This document shows, one piece after another, positions 60,335-64,000 of a DNA stretch of 64,000 nucleotides (positions within the stretch are counted from its first letter, which is position 1; the number at the start of each line of letters is the position of its first letter). The position numbers and the translations under genes are program-made. The notes beneath the pieces are model-generated. The model was not told where the DNA came from. It worked only from the letters and a program-made list of their open reading frames with translations, and ran no database searches. Source of the DNA: an uncultured Eubacteriales bacterium. Lineage in GTDB: Bacteria > Bacillota > Clostridia > Christensenellales > CAG-138. The stretch covers positions 93,772-157,771 of the forward strand of contig CADACQ010000008.1 of NCBI GenBank assembly GCA_902786465.1, given 5' to 3'.

Positions 60335-61352
60335 GTACGAGATCCATCGGCCCCTCTACAACTGGGTGGTGGAGCAGTGCGAGTTCGACAATAGGCCCAA
60401 CCCCCGGCAGATCGAGTTTGCCCGGCTGAACCTCACCAACACGGTCATGAGCAAGCGGAAGCTTCGCATGCTGGTGGAGGAGGGCATCGTGTCCGGCTGG
60501 GACGATCCTCGGATGCCCACCCTGTGCGCCATGCGCCGGAGGGGCTACCCCGCCGAGGCCATCCGGGACTTCCTCTCCCGCATTGGCGTGGCCAAGGCCG
60601 ACTCCGTGGTGGAGACGGCGCTTCTCGAGGCCTGCGTCCGGGACAACCTGAACGCCACGGCCTACCGGATGATGGCGGTGACGGAGCCGGTGAAGCTCGT
60701 CGTCGAGAACTGGCCCGAGGGCAAGACCGAGGAGATCGAGCTCGAGAACCTGCCCGGCAACGAGGCGGCGGGCACCCGGACCGTCACCTTCTCCAAGGAG
60801 CTTTACATCGAAAGGAGCGACTTCGACCCCGACCCGCCCAAGAAGTTCTTCCGCCTCAAGCCCGGCGGCGAGGTCCGCCTGAAGGGGGCCTACATCATCC
60901 TCTGCACGGGCTATGAGACCGACGAGGAGGGGAACGTCACCCTGATCCGCTGCACCTACGACCCCGAGACCCGGTCCGGCGAGTGCCAGCGGAAGGTCAA
61001 GGGCACCATCCACTGGCTCAGCACCCTGGACGCGGTCCCCGCGGAGCTTAGGCACTACGAGCCGCTGCTCGCTGAAACCGCCGCGGACGATGCGGAGGCG
61101 GAAGCCGAAGCTGAGGCCGAGGGCGAATACGTGGGCGGCGCCAGGGATCGGGACTTCTTGAAGACCATCAACCCCGACAGCCTGAAGGTCCTCCAGGGCT
61201 TCGTGGAGCCCGCCGCGGCCAAGGCCCCTGCCGGCACACGGTACCAGTTCCTGCGCATGGGCTACTACTGCGCGGATCTCGACACCAGCGCCGAAAAGCC
61301 CGTGTTCAACCGGGTGGTGGGCCTGAAAGACTCCTTCAAACCTGCAAAATGA
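59991..61352 (+). CDS. glnS: Glutaminyl-tRNA synthetase, C-terminal fragment
   Basis: In-frame homology begins before the apparent ATG, at about 59931 ([25 protein letters not shown]). It carries the class I KMSK-type loop [14 protein letters not shown] near 152, the catalytic-domain [18 protein letters not shown], and the two anticodon-binding beta-barrels. An acidic Ala/Glu insertion near 370 (alternating EA) is unusual. GlnRS charges tRNA-Gln directly. The break is a deletion of roughly 80-90 bases rather than a single base. Confidence 0.85.
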   Translation: MAYVDDLTKEEMKAYRGTLTEPGKNSPWRDRSVEENLDLFERMKNGEFENGSKTLRAKIDMASPNINMRDPALYRIIHIPHHQTGDKWCIYPMYDFAHPIQDAIEGVTHSLCSLEYEIHRPLYNWVVEQCEFDNRPNPRQIEFARLNLTNTVMSKRKLRMLVEEGIVSGWDDPRMPTLCAMRRRGYPAEAIRDFLSRIGVAKADSVVETALLEACVRDNLNATAYRMMAVTEPVKLVVENWPEGKTEEIELENLPGNEAAGTRTVTFSKELYIERSDFDPDPPKKFFRLKPGGEVRLKGAYIILCTGYETDEEGNVTLIRCTYDPETRSGECQRKVKGTIHWLSTLDAVPAELRHYEPLLAETAADDAEAEAEAEAEGEYVGGARDRDFLKTINPDSLKVLQGFVEPAAAKAPAGTRYQFLRMGYYCADLDTSAEKPVFNRVVGLKDSFKPAK

Positions 61353-61362
61353 GGTAATAGAT

Positions 61363-62808
61363 ATGGATACCGTACGCACAAGATTCGCCCCCAGCCCCAC
61401 GGGGTACATGCACCTGGGGAACCTGCGCAGCGCCCTCTATACCTATCTCTACGCCAAGGCCAACGGCGGCAAGTTCATCCTGCGCATCGAGGACACGGAC
61501 CAGTCCCGGTACGTGCCCGGAGCGGTGGACGTGATCTACCGCACCCTCAAGAGCATCGGCATGCAGTGGGACGAGGGTCCCGACATCGGCGGCGACTACG
61601 GCCCCTACGTCCAGAGCGAGCGAAAGAGCATGTACCTGCCCTACGCCCAGGAGCTGGTGAAGAAGGGCAAGGCCTACTACTGCTTCTGCACCGAGGAGGA
61701 GCTCTCGGAGCGCCGGGAGGCGGCCGCCAAGCGGGGCGAGACCTTCAAATACGACAAGCATTGCCTGCACCTCTCCCCTGAGGAGGTCCAGCGGCGTCTG
61801 GACGCCGGGGAGCCCTACGTGATCCGGCAGAACGTGCCCGAGAGCGGCGAGGCCTCCTTCGACGACGCTATCTACGGCCATATCGCCGTGGACTGCTCGG
61901 ATCTCGATGATATGATCCTCATCAAGGCCGACGGCATGCCCACCTACAACTTCGCCAACGTCATCGACGACCACACCATGGGCATCACCCACGTGATGCG
62001 GGGCAACGAGTATCTGGCGAGCACGCCCAAGTACAACCTCCTCTACGACGCCTTCGGCTGGGAGAAGCCCACCTACATCCACATGACCCCCATCATGCGG
62101 GACGCCTCCCACAAGCTTTCCAAGCGGGACGGGGACGCCTACTTCGAGGACTACATCAACAAGGGGTACCTGAAGGAAGCCATCGTGAACTACGTGGCGC
62201 TCCTGGGCTGGAACCCCGGGGACGATCGGGAGTTCTTCACCATGGACGAGCTCATCGGCGCCTTCTCCGTGGACGGCATGAGCAAGTCCCCGGCCATCTT
62301 CGACGTGAACAAGCTCACCTGGATGAACGCGGAGTACATCCGCCGCATGACCCCCGAGGCCTTCACGGCCCAGGCCATGCCCTACTACGAGAAGGCGGGC
62401 ATCGACACCAGCCGGACGGACGTGCTTTGCCGCATCCTCCAGCCCCGGGTGGAGACCTTCGCCCAGATCCCCGAGACCGTGGACTTTTTGGCGAAGCTCC
62501 CGGACTACGACGTGGAGCTGTTCACCAACAAGAAGAGCAAGACCAACCCGGAGGTAGCCCGGGAGGTGCTGGACATGGTGATCCCGCTGCTGGAGAGCCT
62601 GCCCGACTGGGAGGAGAATACCGTTCATGACGCCCTCATGAACCTGGCCGCGGAGAAGGGTTTGAAGAACGGGACCCTCCTCTGGCCCGTGCGGATCGCC
62701 CTGGCCGGCAAGCAGGTGACCCCCGGCGGCGCCATCGAGATCGCCCTGCTCCTCGGTCGTGAGGAGAGTATGAAGCGGCTCAAGGCCGGAAGGGAGAAGT
62801 TAGCATGA
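61363..62808 (+). CDS. gltX: Glutamyl-tRNA synthetase
   Basis: 481 residues, intact. RFAPSPTGYMHLGNLRSALY carries the HIGH-type motif (17-20, HLGN), RIEDTDQSR near 45-53, and KLSKRDGD near 251-258 is the KMSKS-type loop. It attaches glutamate to tRNA-Glu. It starts 10 bases after glnS and overlaps ychF by four bases. Having both GlnRS and GluRS suggests GluRS is discriminating. Confidence 0.94.
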   Translation: MDTVRTRFAPSPTGYMHLGNLRSALYTYLYAKANGGKFILRIEDTDQSRYVPGAVDVIYRTLKSIGMQWDEGPDIGGDYGPYVQSERKSMYLPYAQELVKKGKAYYCFCTEEELSERREAAAKRGETFKYDKHCLHLSPEEVQRRLDAGEPYVIRQNVPESGEASFDDAIYGHIAVDCSDLDDMILIKADGMPTYNFANVIDDHTMGITHVMRGNEYLASTPKYNLLYDAFGWEKPTYIHMTPIMRDASHKLSKRDGDAYFEDYINKGYLKEAIVNYVALLGWNPGDDREFFTMDELIGAFSVDGMSKSPAIFDVNKLTWMNAEYIRRMTPEAFTAQAMPYYEKAGIDTSRTDVLCRILQPRVETFAQIPETVDFLAKLPDYDVELFTNKKSKTNPEVAREVLDMVIPLLESLPDWEENTVHDALMNLAAEKGLKNGTLLWPVRIALAGKQVTPGGAIEIALLLGREESMKRLKAGREKLA

Positions 62809-63893
62809 AGCTGGGCGTGATCGGCCTCCCCAACGTGGGGAAGAGCACCCTTTTCAACGCCATCACCCAGGCCGGGGCCCAGGCCGCCAACTACCCCTTC
62901 TGCACCATCGAGCCCAACGTGGGCGTGGTGGCGGTGCCCGATAAGCGGCTGGACGTGCTGGCGGAGATGTATCATCCCGAGAAGTACACCCCCACCACCA
63001 TCGAGTTCGTGGACATCGCGGGTCTCGTCCGCGGCGCCAGCCGGGGCGAGGGCCTGGGCAACAAGTTCCTCTCCCACATCCGGGAGGTGGACGCGGTGGT
63101 CCACGTGGTCCGCTGCTTCGAGGACGGGAACGTGGTCCACGTGGACGGCAGCATCGACCCGGTCCGGGACGCGGAGACCGTGAACCTGGAGCTGATTTTC
63201 GCGGACATGGACACCCTCCAAAAGCGGATCGACAAGAACGCCCGCCTTGCCAAGGCCGACAAGAAGGTGGCGGCGGAGGTGGAGCTCCTCAAGCGTCTCT
63301 ACGATCATCTGGAGAGCGGCCAGCCCGCCCGGACCTTCGAAGCGGACAAGGAGGAGCGGGAGGCCATCCATAGCTGCTTTTTGCTCACCGACAAGCCCGT
63401 GATCTACGTGGCGAACATCGCCGAGGACGACATCGGCAACGACGACAATCCCTACGTGAAGGCCCTCTACGGGGTGGCTGAGAAGGAGGGGGCGGGCTGC
63501 CTCACCGTCTGTGCCCGCATCGAGGAGGAGATCGCGGAGCTGGAGCCCGCCGAGAAGCAGGAGTATCTCCAGGAGCTGGGCATCGAGGAGAGCGGCCTCG
63601 ACAAGCTCATCGCCACCTGCTACGACCTCTTGGGCCTCATGAGCTTCCTCACCGCCGGACCCAAGGAGGTCCGGGCCTGGACCATCCAGAAGGGCACCAA
63701 GGCCCCCCAGGCCGCCGGTAAGATCCACACGGACTTCGAGCGGGGCTTCATCCGGGCCGAGGTGGTGAACTTCGACGATCTGGTCGCCAACGGCACCATG
63801 CAGGCCTGCAAGGACAAGGGCCTCATCCGTTCCGAGGGCAAGGACTACGTCATGCGGGACGGGGACGTGGTCGTCTTCCGGTTCAACGTGTAA
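62805..63893 (+). CDS. ychF: Redox-regulated ATPase/GTPase YchF
   Basis: 362 residues, the usual YchF/Ola1 length. G1 GLPNVGKST (7-15), G3 [10 protein letters not shown] near 68, a variant G4 NIAE near 204 that favours ATP over GTP, and the C-terminal TGS-like domain with [21 protein letters not shown]. It is a ribosome-associated ATPase in stress responses. Translationally coupled to gltX. Confidence 0.95.
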   Translation: MKLGVIGLPNVGKSTLFNAITQAGAQAANYPFCTIEPNVGVVAVPDKRLDVLAEMYHPEKYTPTTIEFVDIAGLVRGASRGEGLGNKFLSHIREVDAVVHVVRCFEDGNVVHVDGSIDPVRDAETVNLELIFADMDTLQKRIDKNARLAKADKKVAAEVELLKRLYDHLESGQPARTFEADKEEREAIHSCFLLTDKPVIYVANIAEDDIGNDDNPYVKALYGVAEKEGAGCLTVCARIEEEIAELEPAEKQEYLQELGIEESGLDKLIATCYDLLGLMSFLTAGPKEVRAWTIQKGTKAPQAAGKIHTDFERGFIRAEVVNFDDLVANGTMQACKDKGLIRSEGKDYVMRDGDVVVFRFNV

Positions 63894-63923
63894 GGACGGC
63901 CAAAATATAGGAAAATCTCGAAA

Positions 63924-63952
63924 AAAACAGCTTGACATCGTCAGGCTGTTTT
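63924..63952 (+). terminator. Intrinsic terminator after ychF
   Basis: AAAACAGCTTGAC, loop ATC, GTCAGGCTGTTTT, a 13-base stem with one T-G pair and T tract. The descending arm overlaps a promoter. Confidence 0.85.
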
Positions 63953-63960
63953 GTTAATAT
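63932..63960 (+). promoter_or_regulatory. Promoter embedded in the ychF terminator
   Basis: TTGACA at 63932-63937 (inside the terminator stem), 17-bp spacer, TAATAT at 63955-63960. It would start transcription near 63967, close to the window end. What it drives lies outside. Confidence 0.6.
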
Positions 63961-64000
63961 ATGCAAGTGCCTATTGGGTGAAGTGCGGCACAAGCCCCGC

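Overview
The window looks like chromosome of a high-GC, endospore-forming member of the Clostridia, probably an uncultured gut lineage. Evidence: spoVA genes, a T-box leader, Gram-positive Shine-Dalgarno and sigma-A-type promoters (TTGACA / TATACT), monoderm envelope genes, and G+C that looks about two thirds. No rRNA, tRNA, CRISPR array or complete mobile element was seen. The taxonomic placement is inference.

Layout. 1-6 kb: a partial GT-B-like glycosyltransferase, an MFS carrier, a glycerophosphodiesterase/Nudix pair and a three-gene ExbB/ExbD-like module. 6-19 kb: nucleoside phosphorylase, envelope hydrolases (GH3 NagZ-like, polysaccharide deacetylase), an orphan replication-type HTH protein, a class B PBP, MurG, an RNA methyltransferase, MetRS and TatD. 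19-28 kb: an XRE/DUF2975 pair with a divergent acyltransferase, RadC, a low-GC gene, spoVAD-spoVAE, a nitroreductase, a cupin and a C69 dipeptidase. 28.2-35.3 kb: a six-gene Dlt-like acylation operon (transglutaminase, SGNH protein, lipoprotein, adenylating ligase, carrier protein, MBOAT). 35-41 kb: nifU-iscS-iscR, a PcrA-type helicase, a WYL regulator and a PQ-loop protein. 41-46.6 kb: a potassium locus (KtrB, KtrA, small membrane proteins, KdpD-like kinase, KdpE-like regulator). 46.6-54.7 kb: feoAB, class III fructose bisphosphatase, spoVAC with a coupled small gene, a two-component system and a DUF554 protein. 54.8-64 kb: T-box-controlled ileS, a PadR/DUF2812 cluster, glnS, gltX and ychF.

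The most interesting system is the acylation operon. Its MBOAT protein ends in FIYGQF, matching the C-terminal acyl-shuttle hexapeptide described for DltX and for MBOAT fusions. The partner SGNH protein carries Cys where the catalytic Ser is expected. The operon therefore looks like a self-contained route from ATP-activated acyl group to carrier protein, across the membrane, to an extracellular polymer. The acyl group and the polymer are unknown.

Two further patterns cut across genes. First, an interspersed repeat of about 140 bp, built from three hairpins whose stems vary in a compensatory way, occurs six times, always between genes. Second, six conserved genes (class B PBP, metG, pcrA, fbp, ileS, glnS) are each broken by a short deletion with a frameshift inside a conserved stretch. 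Several are normally essential, so assembly error is the first explanation to test. Regulation is unusually legible: many promoters show 16-18 bp spacing, two genes appear leaderless, and several operators (IscR-type, PadR, XRE, response-regulator direct repeats) can be read directly.
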